A stretch of DNA of 37,261 nt. Source: Candidatus Loosdrechtia aerotolerans. GTDB taxonomy: Bacteria; Planctomycetota; Brocadiia; Brocadiales; Brocadiaceae. The stretch spans positions 1 through 37,261 of the forward strand of contig SOER01000034.1 of NCBI GenBank assembly GCA_021646405.1, given 5' to 3'. A program made the position numbers and the translations under genes. Numbering within the stretch: position 1 is the stretch's first letter; each line of letters begins with the position of its first letter. The notes under the pieces are model-generated. The model made no database searches. It was not told where the DNA came from and was given only the letters and a program-made list of their open reading frames with translations. This document shows, one piece after another, positions 16,430-26,337 of this stretch.

Positions 16430-18673
16430 ATGGAAAAAATTAGGATCAGCTCACTTGCGAAAGAACTAGGAGTAAAGAGCAGCCTGTTAATTGATAAGTG
16501 TCATGAAACGGGACTGATGCACGTTACTCATCATGCGAATACCCTAGTACCTGAGCAAGCAGAAATGATACGGCAACTATTCCAGCCAGGTATAAAGGCA
16601 ACTCCTGTAAAAGAAGAACCCAAGGTAGAGAAAAAAACTGTTCCACAAGTCCCGGAACAGGAAACAGAGCAGAAGAAAGATGTCAAAGAGCCGTTGCGAG
16701 TTAGTAATACCAATAAAAATGTACAACCAACCAAGGATGTAAAAGTTCACAAGGGAGATACCTCTCGAAAACATATGTTCGTAAAGGTAACTCCTGTAAA
16801 AACATTTTGGAAAAAGAAACGCCCGCCGGTTCCTCCGCATCAAAAGAGGAATGAACCTTTCAGGGAAGTTGCTGAGAAGAAAAAACTGACATTTAAGGAA
16901 AAAGAGACAAAGGTTGTTATGGAGCCACCAATTACAGTAAAAGACCTTTCCTCCAAACTAGGGATTCGTGCAAATGAGATTATAACCAAGTTACTTCTTG
17001 AACATAATATCCGTGCAACGATTAACCAAATTTTAAGGGAAGATATTGTAGAATTACTGGGTCTTGAGTACGGAGTAGAAATAAGGATTAAAAAGAGGGA
17101 AATTATGGAGGAGCAGGATCTTCTTGCCCACCAGGTATCTACGAGGGCAGAAGACATGGTATATCGTGCGCCAATTGTGACATTCCTGGGACACGTTGAC
17201 CATGGTAAGACGTCACTTCTTGATAGTATTCGTCAAACAGACGTAGCTGCCGGAGAAGTCGGAGGAATTACCCAGCACATAGGTGCACATAAGGTAGAGA
17301 CGAACGGCAAGCACGTGGTATTTCTGGATACACCGGGTCATGAGGCCTTTACCGCGATGAGGGCACGAGGGGCAAATGTTACCGACGTGGTAGTGCTTGT
17401 TGTGGCTGCTGATGACGGGGTAATGCCTCAAACAGAAGAAGCGATAAACCATGCAAAGGCCGCTAATGTACCGATTGTAGTAGCGGTAAATAAAATAGAT
17501 AAGCCAAGCGCTAATCCAATGCGGGTAATGCAACAACTTGCGGGGCTGGACCTGATCCCGGAAGAATGGGGTGGAAAAACGCAGTTTGTCGAGACCTCTG
17601 CTATCACGAAAAAAGGAATTGATGCCCTCCTCGAAAGGCTCCTTCTGGAATCCGAAATTCTTGAATTAAAGGCAAATCCAAAGAACCCGGCACGAGGGGT
17701 GGTTCTGGAAGCGCATTTAAGTGAGGGGCGAGGTGTTGTTGCCAACGTCCTGGTACAGGATGGTACGTTACGTCAGGGAGATATCATTCTCTGTGGTAAA
17801 ACGTTTGGTAGAGCACGTTTCATGACAAATGACAAAGGCATTGAAGTAAAAGAGGCTGGCCCGTCAACACCTGTATCAGTTTCTGATTTTTCTGAAGTTC
17901 CTGAGGCAGGGGACAAATTTTATGCCGTTGGCGATATACAAAAGGCAAGAGAAATTGCCCAGGAAAGACAAGAGAAAGAGCGGGAAACATCATTAATGAA
18001 GTATCAGCATGTTACGCTGGATAATCTTTACACGAAAATCGCAGAAGGAAATGTAAAGGAGATCAGGTTAATATTGAAGGCTGATTATAAAGGTTCTGTT
18101 GAAGTGCTTAAGAAAGCACTGGAAGAGCTTTCGACACCGGAGATCAAGGTAAGGATTTTACATGCAGGCGTGGGAGGCATTACAGAATCAGATGTGCTTC
18201 TCGCAGATGCATCAGATGCATTTGTCATTGGATTTTACGTGACGGCTGAAGACAGAGCACGAATACTTGCTGAAGAAAAAGGGGTGGAGGTCAGACTGTA
18301 CAAAATTATCTACAATGCGACTAATGAAATAAAGGCCGCTATGGAAGGCATGTTAGAGCCTGAGTCTAAAGAGGTGGTGTTAGGTCAGGTTGAGATCCGG
18401 CACGTTTATAATATCTCAAAAATTGGTAACGTTGCCGGATGCTACGTGAAGTCAGGTAAGATTACGAGAAACGCTTTCGTCCGTTTGATTCGTAATAATA
18501 TTGTTATCTACGATGGAAAACTAGAGTCGTTAAAGATCGTTAAAGACGATGTTAAAGAGGTGAGAGCCGGTTTTGAATGCGGGTTGAAAATCGCTAATTA
18601 CAATGACATTAAGGTTGGGGATATCGTAGAGGCATACGAAGTACAAAAGATTACGCGGACTTTAGCCGTGTAG
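16430..18673 (+). CDS. infB: Translation initiation factor IF-2
   Basis: The GTPase that brings initiator tRNA to the 30S subunit, 747 residues. The N-terminus has an IF2N domain (RISSLAKELGVKSSLLI), a lysine- and proline-rich linker (about 55-160) and a second IF2N-like segment (TVKDLSSKLGIRANEII). The G domain starts near residue 250: GHVDHGKT (G1), DTPGHEAFTAMRA (G3), NKIDKP (G4). Domains II to IV follow, ending at FECGLKIANYNDIKVGD. The start has a GGAGTTT ribosome site. It lies 38 bases after nusA, a near-universal pairing. Confidence 0.96.
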   Translation: MEKIRISSLAKELGVKSSLLIDKCHETGLMHVTHHANTLVPEQAEMIRQLFQPGIKATPVKEEPKVEKKTVPQVPEQETEQKKDVKEPLRVSNTNKNVQPTKDVKVHKGDTSRKHMFVKVTPVKTFWKKKRPPVPPHQKRNEPFREVAEKKKLTFKEKETKVVMEPPITVKDLSSKLGIRANEIITKLLLEHNIRATINQILREDIVELLGLEYGVEIRIKKREIMEEQDLLAHQVSTRAEDMVYRAPIVTFLGHVDHGKTSLLDSIRQTDVAAGEVGGITQHIGAHKVETNGKHVVFLDTPGHEAFTAMRARGANVTDVVVLVVAADDGVMPQTEEAINHAKAANVPIVVAVNKIDKPSANPMRVMQQLAGLDLIPEEWGGKTQFVETSAITKKGIDALLERLLLESEILELKANPKNPARGVVLEAHLSEGRGVVANVLVQDGTLRQGDIILCGKTFGRARFMTNDKGIEVKEAGPSTPVSVSDFSEVPEAGDKFYAVGDIQKAREIAQERQEKERETSLMKYQHVTLDNLYTKIAEGNVKEIRLILKADYKGSVEVLKKALEELSTPEIKVRILHAGVGGITESDVLLADASDAFVIGFYVTAEDRARILAEEKGVEVRLYKIIYNATNEIKAAMEGMLEPESKEVVLGQVEIRHVYNISKIGNVAGCYVKSGKITRNAFVRLIRNNIVIYDGKLESLKIVKDDVKEVRAGFECGLKIANYNDIKVGDIVEAYEVQKITRTLAV

Positions 18674-18725
18674 AATTAATACATGGTTTTTTACCGTTCA
18701 GAAAAGAATTGCATATTACTGCGTT

Positions 18726-19037
18726 ATGAATCTGGAATTTCGTGAATCGAATGATGCGGTAATCGGGATATTACATATTCGGCTCGTAATCAGAAGCGCG
18801 ATGACATTAAAGGATAAGCGCCGCATCATTAAGAGCATAAAAGACCGTATCAAAAATAATTTCAATGTTTCGATTGCAGAAATCGGATTTCTCGATCATT
18901 GTCAATATGCTAAACTGGGGATTGCAATGGTAGGAAATGACAATCGGTATATAAACAGTGTTTTAACAAAACTAATTCATATAATCCGATGTGTACCCTC
19001 TGTTATGCTTACTGATTATAAACTTGAATTTATTTAA
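18726..19037 (+). CDS. DUF503 family protein
   Basis: A 103-residue protein of the DUF503 family (YlxP-like). These small proteins are commonly encoded between infB and rbfA and are of uncertain role, possibly linked to ribosome assembly. The family core is clear: ILHIRLVIRSAMTLKDKRR, then IKDRIKNNFNVSIAEIG, then AKLGIAMVGND. The order infB-DUF503-rbfA here matches that of many bacteria. Confidence 0.82.
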   Translation: MNLEFRESNDAVIGILHIRLVIRSAMTLKDKRRIIKSIKDRIKNNFNVSIAEIGFLDHCQYAKLGIAMVGNDNRYINSVLTKLIHIIRCVPSVMLTDYKLEFI

Positions 19038-19114
19038 GCTCTTTTGAGGTAAGTAGACTTGCAAATCCCTTTTAAATAGTATCGTTTTTTTATGAAAAAG
19101 AAAGGGGATTTGTT

Positions 19115-19492
19115 ATGTCTTCAAGAAGAATTGAAAGATTGTCAGAGGCTATTAAGCAAGAAGTAAGTAAAGCAATCCTCTATAAATTGAAAGATCCTCG
19201 CATAAGTTTTGTTACTGTTACAAGAGTTGAAGTTACACCCGACTTAAAAAAAGCGAAGGTGTATGTTTCTATATTAGGTGATGAGAAAACACAGAGAAAA
19301 ACCTTGCAGGGATTAGAACGTGCAAAAGGATTTATTCAAGCAGAGGTTGCTGCTCATTTACAAATAAAATATACACCTGTTTTGGTATTATATTTAGATG
19401 AATCGGTCAAAAAGAGTATGCAAATTTCAAAACTTATTGATGAGGCAGTTAAGGGAAGTGATATAACGACGGAAGGTGAGACAGAAGAATGA
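19115..19492 (+). CDS. rbfA: Ribosome-binding factor A
   Basis: A 30S maturation factor needed for 16S rRNA 5'-end processing, 125 residues. It has the RbfA KH-like fold with RIERLSEAIKQEVSKAI, KDPRISFVTVTRVEVTPDLK and AKVYVSILGD, then LQIKYTPVLVLYLDES. AAAGGGG 7-8 bases before ATG is a strong ribosome site. The stop overlaps the hisG start by 4 bases (ATGA). Confidence 0.93.
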   Translation: MSSRRIERLSEAIKQEVSKAILYKLKDPRISFVTVTRVEVTPDLKKAKVYVSILGDEKTQRKTLQGLERAKGFIQAEVAAHLQIKYTPVLVLYLDESVKKSMQISKLIDEAVKGSDITTEGETEE

Positions 19493-20361
19493 ATAAATTG
19501 TGCTTGGGTTTACCAAAAGGCAGCCTTCAGGAGGCTACCATTGATATGTTGAAAAAGGCAGGGTATACGGTCATTGTAAGTGCCCGTTCTTATTATCCGA
19601 CAATTGATGATGATGAAATCTCTGTAAGGTTAATCAGACCACAGGATATGCCCCGATATGTTGAAAAAGGTATCGTTGATGCTGGCCTGACAGGTGCTGA
19701 CTGGGTGAAAGAGGCCGGATCAGATGTTAAGGTTGTTGTAAGCCTGGTCTACGCAAAACGGCAGTTAACAAAGGTAAAATGGGTACTTGCTGTTCCTGAA
19801 AACTCAGATATCCGTTCAGTAAATGATTTACAGGGGAAAAAAATTGCCACTGAGTTGGTAAATGTAACGCGACAATACCTTGCAGAACGGGGAATAGTTG
19901 CCGATGTTGAATTTTCTCATGGTGCAACAGAGGCGAAGGCTCCCGATCTGGTTGATGCAATCGTAGAGCTTACGGAAACGGGTAGTAGCCTGAGGGCAAA
20001 TAAACTGCGTATCGTAGAGAATATTATGGAGTCTTCAACGCTTCTTATTGCTAACCCTGATTCATGGGTGAATGAATGGAAACGAACGAAAATAGAAAAC
20101 CTTGCCATGCTTTTTGAAGGGGCTATTATTGCCCGTGAGAAGGTTGGATTGAAAATGAATGTGTCAAACGAATCCCTTGATCAGGTGCTAAAAAAACTGC
20201 CGGCACTGAGGAAGCCAACTATTTCTACCCTGGCCGAAGGTGTTGGTTATGCGATTGAGACAGTTCTGGATGAAACGATAGCAAGAAAGATTACCCCTGA
20301 ACTAAAAAGGGCAGGGGCAGAAGGAATTATTGAGTATCCTCTCAATAAAGTTATTCTTTAA
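19489..20361 (+). CDS. hisG: ATP phosphoribosyltransferase, long form
   Basis: The first, feedback-regulated step of histidine synthesis (ATP plus PRPP), 290 residues. The length and the C-terminal ACT-like HisG_C domain (about 215-290) indicate the long, HisZ-independent type. The N-terminal part has LGLPKGSLQEATIDMLKKAG and GIVDAGLTGADWV. The PRPP-binding loop is seen as IVELTETGSSLRANKL. It is coupled to rbfA by an ATGA overlap, an unusual link of a biosynthetic gene to a translation operon. No other his gene is in the window. Confidence 0.94.
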   Translation: MNKLCLGLPKGSLQEATIDMLKKAGYTVIVSARSYYPTIDDDEISVRLIRPQDMPRYVEKGIVDAGLTGADWVKEAGSDVKVVVSLVYAKRQLTKVKWVLAVPENSDIRSVNDLQGKKIATELVNVTRQYLAERGIVADVEFSHGATEAKAPDLVDAIVELTETGSSLRANKLRIVENIMESSTLLIANPDSWVNEWKRTKIENLAMLFEGAIIAREKVGLKMNVSNESLDQVLKKLPALRKPTISTLAEGVGYAIETVLDETIARKITPELKRAGAEGIIEYPLNKVIL

Positions 20362-20406
20362 ACTGATACATATTCTTTATAGATGTTCGAGAATACCTGA
20401 AGCAGT

Positions 20407-21963
20407 ATGAGATGTTTTTTTACTGGAATACTTAATATTTTTTTCTTAACGCTTGTACTGAACGGCTTCCCCGGGCATATTACTGCTTATGCTGAATGGG
20501 GTATCCTGCCTGATTACGATATGAAAATCCAGCCGTTAAACACGCAGGAAAAGGCCTATACGTATTTTTGTATCGGTTATTTTCATTTTCTCGATAAAGA
20601 CTGGGAAAACGCAGCAGAGAATTTTGAAAAGGCCCTCCAACTGGATGGCTCCTCCGAAAGGATTCTACGACACCTGGCTACCTGTTATTTTCAGCTAGGC
20701 AGGAATGAAGAATCTATCCACGCTGTTGAAAAATTAATAAAGATTAAACCGGATGATTTTCATACCCGTTATACACTTGCCACACTGTACGAGATTACAG
20801 GAAGAATTCAGGATGCAATTGCTGAATACGAGCGTGCCCAAAAATGTAAGACAACAGAGTTAGATCGCGTATTCTTGTCCGATACTCTGTACAAACTCGC
20901 TAACCTTTATATGCAGGAGGGGATGATGGAGAAGGGTGCTGAGTGCTACAAGAGCATGTTAGATATGAAGTTAGTAAGTGATCCTGCAAAGATATATTCC
21001 GAAATCGGGTTGAAGTATTTTGAAAAAAACAATATCAAAAAATCCCTGGAGTATTTTTTGAAGGTAAAAGAGGCAGATCCGGATCTAAGTCTTGCCAGCT
21101 TTTATCTTACTCTTTGTTACGATGCACTGGATGATTATGCGAGTGCGGTCCATGAGGCAAATAATTTTTTACAGAAAGAACCAAACAATTGGATTATGCA
21201 TTTCGCATTATCAGAAATCTACGGGAAAATGAACGACACAAAGAAAAAGGATGAAGAGATAGAAAAAGTTAAGGAAATCTTAAACAAAAACGTGGATAAC
21301 GGTAGTAAAAACCCCAAAGAATACTTTATGTTATGTCAGATTTACAGAAATCAACGGAGAATTAGCAGGGCTATAGCTGTTATTGAAAATTTAAAATTAA
21401 TTCCACTGAATAAAGAAGACTACAGGGATATTCATTTCTTATTGGCAAACCTGTATTACGAGAACCAGGAATTTGATAAAGTGGAAAATGAACTGCTTAT
21501 GACCCTGAAACTTGATCCTGAGTATCACGAAGCCTGTAATTTTCTGGGGTATTTCTTTGCTGAAAACAATAAAAACCTGGATGAGGCTATAAGGCTTATT
21601 AGCAAGGCATTAAAAGCACAGCCTAAAAATGGAGCATACCTTGACAGTTTAGGTTGGGCTTATTATAAGAAGGCTCAGAAGGAAGGTGGAGGCAATTACT
21701 TAAGCATGGCGCTCCAAAAATTACGTGAGGCCGTTCAATTTGCTGAAGAGCCGGATATTTATGAACATATTGGTGATGTTTGCTATAGCTTGGGGAACTG
21801 GGATGAGGCCGTCCATGCCTTTGAAAAGGCAAAAGTATTGTATGAAAAGGCGTTTAACGGGAAAGCAAGAATAAAAAACGTAAAAGATAAGCTTGAGAAA
21901 ATAAAGAAATTAATTTCTCTGGAAAAAGCAAGCATGGAATATAGTGTAGCCTTGAAGGGCTAA
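20407..21963 (+). CDS. Exported tetratricopeptide-repeat protein
   Basis: A 518-residue TPR protein. The first 29 residues (MRCFFTG, then the hydrophobic ILNIFFLTLVL, ending in AYA) look like a signal peptide, so it is probably periplasmic or membrane-anchored. At least eight TPR-like helical pairs are visible. Clear ones include ENAAENFEKALQLD, ESIHAVEKLIKIKPDD, KSLEYFLKVKEADPD, EAIRLISKALKAQPKNGAYLD and EAVHAFEKAKVLYEKA. Such proteins are scaffolds. No catalytic domain is visible and the partner is unknown. Confidence 0.8.
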   Translation: MRCFFTGILNIFFLTLVLNGFPGHITAYAEWGILPDYDMKIQPLNTQEKAYTYFCIGYFHFLDKDWENAAENFEKALQLDGSSERILRHLATCYFQLGRNEESIHAVEKLIKIKPDDFHTRYTLATLYEITGRIQDAIAEYERAQKCKTTELDRVFLSDTLYKLANLYMQEGMMEKGAECYKSMLDMKLVSDPAKIYSEIGLKYFEKNNIKKSLEYFLKVKEADPDLSLASFYLTLCYDALDDYASAVHEANNFLQKEPNNWIMHFALSEIYGKMNDTKKKDEEIEKVKEILNKNVDNGSKNPKEYFMLCQIYRNQRRISRAIAVIENLKLIPLNKEDYRDIHFLLANLYYENQEFDKVENELLMTLKLDPEYHEACNFLGYFFAENNKNLDEAIRLISKALKAQPKNGAYLDSLGWAYYKKAQKEGGGNYLSMALQKLREAVQFAEEPDIYEHIGDVCYSLGNWDEAVHAFEKAKVLYEKAFNGKARIKNVKDKLEKIKKLISLEKASMEYSVALKG

Positions 21964-21992
21964 AGAGAGATTGTCTAAAAAGTTTAAACAAA

Positions 21993-22056
21993 AATGGGAT
22001 TTGGAGTTTGGGATTTGGAATTTGAACGTGAGTGTGCGCAGGCTAAAGACCTGCGA
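21993..22056. repeat. TTTGGGA tract followed by a CGCAGG/CCTGCG palindrome
   Basis: A run of GGATTTGGAGTTTGGGA-type units (about 21994-22025) is followed by a hairpin with CGCAGG and CCTGCG arms (around 22036-22055). Both are typical of dispersed extragenic repeats. They lie between the TPR gene and yebC. Confidence 0.55.
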
Positions 22057-22125
22057 CTACATCAGGAGTTACCTTTTTTACGATAACACTATTTTATTAA
22101 CCTTATTTTAGGGATAGAGAAGAAA

Positions 22126-22878
22126 TTGGCTGGACATTCACATTGGGCAAGTATAAAGCACAAAAAAGGTGCGGCAGATGCTAAAAAAGGAAAAATCTTT
22201 TCTAAATTAGCCCGTATGATTACCGTAGCGGTAAAAAAGGGCGGTAGTAGCGATCCCGAGATGAACCCGAAATTACAGCTTGCTATAAGCAAGGCCCGTG
22301 CTGTCAATATGCCGAAAGAGAATATCGAACGTGCTATTCAAAAGGGTACGGGTGAGGCAAGCGGGGATGGGGGGTTGTTTGAGCTGATGTATGAGGGGTA
22401 TGGCCCATACGGTGTTGCATTAATGCTGGAGATTTTAACTGATAATAAGAATAGAACAGCCCCCGAAATACGAAAAATATTTGAACGATTTGGCGGGAAT
22501 TTAGGAGAATCCGGTTGTGTTTCCTGGATGTTTGAAAAGAAAGGCCTTATTGAGGTAAACAGTAACAACCTGAATGAAGATGAATTCATGATGCGAGCCT
22601 TAGAGGCAGGAGCGGAGGATGTACAGAGAGTGGGTAATACCTTTCAAATAATATGCTCACAGACAGATTTAGATGAGGTGAAAAAAGGTATAGAAAGCAG
22701 GAATACTATAGAGATTCTGAATGCAGAAGTTTGCTGGATACCAAAAAATACCGTTGATCTGGACGAAACTGCAGCCCGCAAAGTGTTAGGCCTTATGGAA
22801 GCACTTGAGGAACATGATGACGTACAGGATATATACTCAAACGCTAATCTTCCGCAAAGCCTTCTCGCTGAGATATAA
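22126..22878 (+). CDS. YebC/PmpR-family transcriptional regulator / translation factor
   Basis: A protein of the YebC/TACO1 family, 250 residues. Members bind DNA or act at ribosomes on polyproline stretches. It begins AGHSHWASIKHKKGAADAKK, the invariant start of the family, read from a TTG codon after GAGAAG. Other signatures are NMPKENIERAIQKGTG, YEGYGPYGVALMLEILTDN and GCVSWMFEKKG. It is convergent with ftsH; a hairpin at 22918-22948 separates them. Confidence 0.93.
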   Translation: MAGHSHWASIKHKKGAADAKKGKIFSKLARMITVAVKKGGSSDPEMNPKLQLAISKARAVNMPKENIERAIQKGTGEASGDGGLFELMYEGYGPYGVALMLEILTDNKNRTAPEIRKIFERFGGNLGESGCVSWMFEKKGLIEVNSNNLNEDEFMMRALEAGAEDVQRVGNTFQIICSQTDLDEVKKGIESRNTIEILNAEVCWIPKNTVDLDETAARKVLGLMEALEEHDDVQDIYSNANLPQSLLAEI

Positions 22879-22917
22879 TCTGCAAAGCTCTTATCCTGAA
22901 TATCAGATAGAAGAAGA

Positions 22918-22948
22918 TGTAGAGCGAAGTGCCTCTCCCCGCTCTACA
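22918..22948. terminator. Possible bidirectional terminator hairpin
   Basis: TGTAGAGCG pairs with CGCTCTACA around a 13-base loop, between convergent yebC and ftsH. The T-tract is poor on both sides, so the terminator role is tentative. Confidence 0.4.
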
Positions 22949-22961
22949 ATCGTAGCTACCT

Positions 22962-24863
22962 TTAATTAATTACTTGCGGTTCTTCTGTCGGAACAACATC
23001 AATTTCTTTGTGGGCCTTTGGTTGCTTCTTTCCTATTTTTAGCAACTCGAGGACCTGGTCTCCCTCAAGCACCTCCTCTTCTTCCAGTTTCTTTGACAGC
23101 AGCTCCAGCTTGTCACGGTTCTCTATGATTAACTTCTTTGTTTTCTCATAGCCGTTCATAATAATGTTTGTAACCTCTTCATCGATAACCATAGCCGTTT
23201 TTTCGCTGTATTCTTTTTCCTGGACGAGGTCGTGCCCGAGGAATATATTTCCGGACTGCCTGCCAAAGGTTTGAGGTCCAAGTGCTTTACTCATACCAAA
23301 CCGGCATACATAATTTCGGGCCAGTTGCGAAACCTTCTCCAGGTCGTTTTGGGCGCCGGTAGACACCTCATGCAATACCAGTTCTTCAGCTGCCCGGCCT
23401 CCGAGGAGTACACAAAGCATATCTAAGATTTCGGACTCGCTCGTTAAGTATTTATCTTCCAGCGGTAATTGCATAGTATATCCTAATGCTGCAGTCCCCC
23501 TTGGAATAATCGAAACTTTATGTACAGGGTCTGTATGAGGAAGCAGTGCCGCTACTAACGTATGGCCCGATTCGTGGATTGAGACGGTCTTTTTCTCATA
23601 ATCACTCATAATCCTGCTCTTTCGTTCGGGACCGGCCAATACCCTGTCAATAGAAGCTTCCAGCTCCTCCATGCCCACACACAACTTATTATGCCTTGCT
23701 GCAAGGAGTGCTGCCTCGTTAATAACATTTGCCAGGTCTGCCCCTGAAAACCCGGGTGTTCGTTTTGCTATGACCTTCAAACTAATATTGGAATCCAGTT
23801 TAATACTTTTTGCATGAACTGACAGAATAGCCTCCCGGCCCGGAAGGTCTGGCCTGTCCACAGTTACTTGACGGTCGAAACGGCCAGGCCGTAACAGTGC
23901 GCTGTCGAGAACATCCGGTCTGTTCGTTGCTGCAATAATAATAACTCCCTTTTGTGAAGAGAAACCATCCATCTCTGCAAGGAGTTGGTTAAGTGTCTGC
24001 TCGCGTTCGTCGTGTCCGCCGCCCAGCCCGGTTCCCCGTTGACGTCCTACACTATCAATTTCATCGATAAAGACGATACATGGTGCCTTTTCCTTTGCCT
24101 GTTCAAACATGTCCCGTACCCTTGCTGCTCCCATTCCAACAAACATCTCAACGAAATCAGAACCACTGATTGAGAAAAATGGTACACCTGCTTCCCCGGC
24201 AACGGCTCTTGCCAGCAATGTTTTTCCTGTACCTGGAGGGCCTACAAGAAGTACACCCTTGGGAATTTTTCCTCCGAGCTTTTGGAATCGTTCCGGATAG
24301 GACAGAAAATCGATAATCTCTTTTAATTCCTCTTTTGCCTCATCACATCCGGCGACATCCAGGAAGGTCGTCTTTTGTGTTCCATTATCTGAATACAGCT
24401 TTGTTTTTGCCTTTCCAAAAGACATAAAAGGGGAGCCCATTCCGCCGACTTTTTTAAAGAGGAAAAGCCATGCCAGTATCATAATGCCAAAAGGAACGAT
24501 CCACCACATCAGGAGGTTTTTCAGAAGATTATTCTCTGCTACACCCCTGAACTTGACCTGTTGGGCCTCAAGTTCGTTAACAAGGCCTGAGTCAAATATC
24601 GGTGTGGTAACGAATGCAACTTTCTCTTCTTTACCATCCCCTTCATCTGACAATTTTTTATAATGACCCCTGATAACATTCGAGCCTACAGAACAATCGG
24701 AGATATATCCATTTTTTAAATACTGTCTGAATTGACTATAGGAGAGTTCTTCTGCCTTAGGCGATAAAAACATCTGTACGATGTACATAACAGCAAGAAA
24801 AAGAAGGATATATCCTATGGAAAATGGTGTCTTATTTGTTTTGTTTTTATTTTTTTTAAACAT
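22962..24863 (-). CDS. ftsH: ATP-dependent membrane zinc metalloprotease FtsH
   Basis: A membrane-anchored AAA+ protease that degrades damaged or short-lived membrane and soluble proteins, 633 residues. Two membrane segments are visible (about 14-33 and 114-136) around an extracytoplasmic domain. The Walker A motif GPPGTGKT is at 208-215, Walker B IVFIDEID follows, then the AAA second region of homology [18 protein letters not shown]. The zinc motif HESGH is at 430-434. The usual FtsH motif is HEAGH; serine at the variable position is tolerated. It is encoded alone on the minus strand. Confidence 0.95.
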   Translation of the reverse strand: MFKKNKNKTNKTPFSIGYILLFLAVMYIVQMFLSPKAEELSYSQFRQYLKNGYISDCSVGSNVIRGHYKKLSDEGDGKEEKVAFVTTPIFDSGLVNELEAQQVKFRGVAENNLLKNLLMWWIVPFGIMILAWLFLFKKVGGMGSPFMSFGKAKTKLYSDNGTQKTTFLDVAGCDEAKEELKEIIDFLSYPERFQKLGGKIPKGVLLVGPPGTGKTLLARAVAGEAGVPFFSISGSDFVEMFVGMGAARVRDMFEQAKEKAPCIVFIDEIDSVGRQRGTGLGGGHDEREQTLNQLLAEMDGFSSQKGVIIIAATNRPDVLDSALLRPGRFDRQVTVDRPDLPGREAILSVHAKSIKLDSNISLKVIAKRTPGFSGADLANVINEAALLAARHNKLCVGMEELEASIDRVLAGPERKSRIMSDYEKKTVSIHESGHTLVAALLPHTDPVHKVSIIPRGTAALGYTMQLPLEDKYLTSESEILDMLCVLLGGRAAEELVLHEVSTGAQNDLEKVSQLARNYVCRFGMSKALGPQTFGRQSGNIFLGHDLVQEKEYSEKTAMVIDEEVTNIIMNGYEKTKKLIIENRDKLELLSKKLEEEEVLEGDQVLELLKIGKKQPKAHKEIDVVPTEEPQVIN

Positions 24864-24994
24864 GTATTTATTTGGAAAAATGAAACCTAACCGGTTATTA
24901 AACTGAACAAACTATTGTCCCTATAAAAAAACAATCAGATAAAATTATATTAGAAGATATAAGTAATGTCAAAGTATTTCGGGAGAGATTTCTA

Positions 24995-25022
24995 TTGATA
25001 ATAGATGAAAAGGCTCTATAAT
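24995..25022 (+). promoter_or_regulatory. Putative promoter of tRNA-Pro
   Basis: TTGATA at 24995-25000 and a perfect TATAAT at 25017-25022 are spaced by 16 bases. They would start transcription a few bases before the tRNA at 25036. Confidence 0.6.
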
Positions 25023-25034
25023 AATATACGTATG

Positions 25035-25090
<56 letters not shown>

Positions 25091-25112
<22 letters not shown>

Positions 25113-25729
25113 ATATATTCAAGGGTTTCAGGCATTCGATACATTTTTGTTTTTCTCCACTGTGCCAAATTGTGACCGAACTCTAAGGCCTCTACCCCAT
25201 TTTTAAGACTGTCAAGGCAATGATGTGCATACCGTTGTGTCATTTCTACAGAATGATGTCCTAACAACTTCAATATCTTATAAATATCAATGCTCCTTTG
25301 TGCTAACCGTGTTGCAAAGGTATGTCTTGGATCATGGAAATGAAAGTCATGGATACCTGCCTTTTTTATGGCATTATTAAAAGCCATTCTGGGATTGTGA
25401 CGGTCAATCTTAGTTATTGCATTGCTCAGAAATACAATGTCATTCTTAAGATTCCTGATTTTTGCCTTTTCCATTAAAATATTCAGTGCAATTTGGTTTA
25501 ATGGAATCGTCCTTTGCTTGCCGCTCTTAGATTCCTGAATAATGATAATTTTACGAAATAAATCAACCCGATCCCATTGAAGAGAAAGCAATTCCCCCTG
25601 ACACAATCCAGTGTGCAGATCAAAAAAGATTATATCTCTCAGCCATTGAGGGGTATTTTCGAGTAATCTTCTTTCCTGTCCCGTGGCTAATTGTGCCTGT
25701 ACGACTGTATTGAGAGAAATTATACATTT
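25091..25729 (-). pseudogene. Truncated tyrosine recombinase (phage/island integrase)
   Basis: The C-terminal catalytic half of a phage-type integrase. Visible parts are GELLSLQWDRVDL, KSGKQRTIPLN, HDPRHTFATRLAQ, LLGHHSVEMTQRYAHH (second Arg, His and the Tyr nucleophile). The first catalytic arginine, expected in TGLRxGELL, is a cysteine here (TGLCQGELL, codon TGT), one transition from CGT. An in-frame open stretch continues upstream (GQERRLLENTPQWLRDII) to a TGA at 25730-25732, with no N-terminal core-binding domain. The enzyme is therefore both truncated and probably inactive. Its last codons lie antisense in the tRNA-Pro gene, the classic position of an integrase at its attachment site. 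Confidence 0.8.
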
Positions 25730-26064
25730 TCACAGAAAATATCTCCAATGATTTTATTAACTGTATTTTCACCCGTATTCCGTTTCAAGGACGACATTAT
25801 CCTATTTTTGAGGTTTATCTTTGTTCTTAAATAATCTTTATCTTTACCCCATGTCTCTCTTCTCAGATGATCTTGCGCTTCATTCCAACACTTCATTACA
25901 GCTTTCTCGTCAATGATATCTAATCTATCCCTTGCTGCAAAGGAAGTCATATAGCCTGTTATTCCATTTTGATATAATATCTTATCACTGGGAATCCGGT
26001 CCTTATTTATCTCTCTTATTATTCCAGCATAAGTACCGTCCAGGAAACGTGTTTGTTGGATCAT
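25720..26064 (-). CDS. Hypothetical protein (114 aa)
   Basis: I do not recognise this ORF. It encodes a largely helical, charged protein without membrane segments or known motifs. Its start overlaps the stop of the preceding ORF by 4 bases (ATGA), typical of coupled genes, but there is no clear ribosome site. Its 3' end runs a few bases into the integrase remnant. It could be a cargo gene of the integrated element or part of a decayed longer gene. Confidence 0.4.
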   Translation of the reverse strand: MIQQTRFLDGTYAGIIREINKDRIPSDKILYQNGITGYMTSFAARDRLDIIDEKAVMKCWNEAQDHLRRETWGKDKDYLRTKINLKNRIMSSLKRNTGENTVNKIIGDIFCENV

Positions 26065-26303
26065 TTCCCATATGAGTATATGTCCTTCTGAAAAAGATCA
26101 ATTACTTGAGATAATTCAAGAAGCGAATTAATAGTATCATTTGACATACCAGGATAATAAGGTTTTGTTTTTTTCAAATCAAAAAGTATTTTTTTTGATT
26201 GAAAGTTGTCAAAGGAACACATTGTTCCCAAAACAGGTATGGAAAGTTCATCGAAGAAATACAATCTGACTGAAAGGATTTTAAACATGACAGAACACAT
26301 CAA
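26061..26303 (-). CDS. Hypothetical protein (80 aa)
   Basis: Not recognised. The first 10 or so codons lie antisense to a transposase remnant (26274-26620), so the N-terminus is doubtful and the gene may be 5'-truncated by that insertion. The remainder (from DELSIPVLGTMCSFDN) has no known motif. Coupling by ATGA to the next ORF suggests the two once formed one operon or one gene split by a frameshift. Confidence 0.3.
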   Translation of the reverse strand: MMCSVMFKILSVRLYFFDELSIPVLGTMCSFDNFQSKKILFDLKKTKPYYPGMSNDTINSLLELSQVIDLFQKDIYSYGK

Positions 26304-26337
26304 TTATGGCAGGAAGGATTCCATCCGCAGCAAATAA

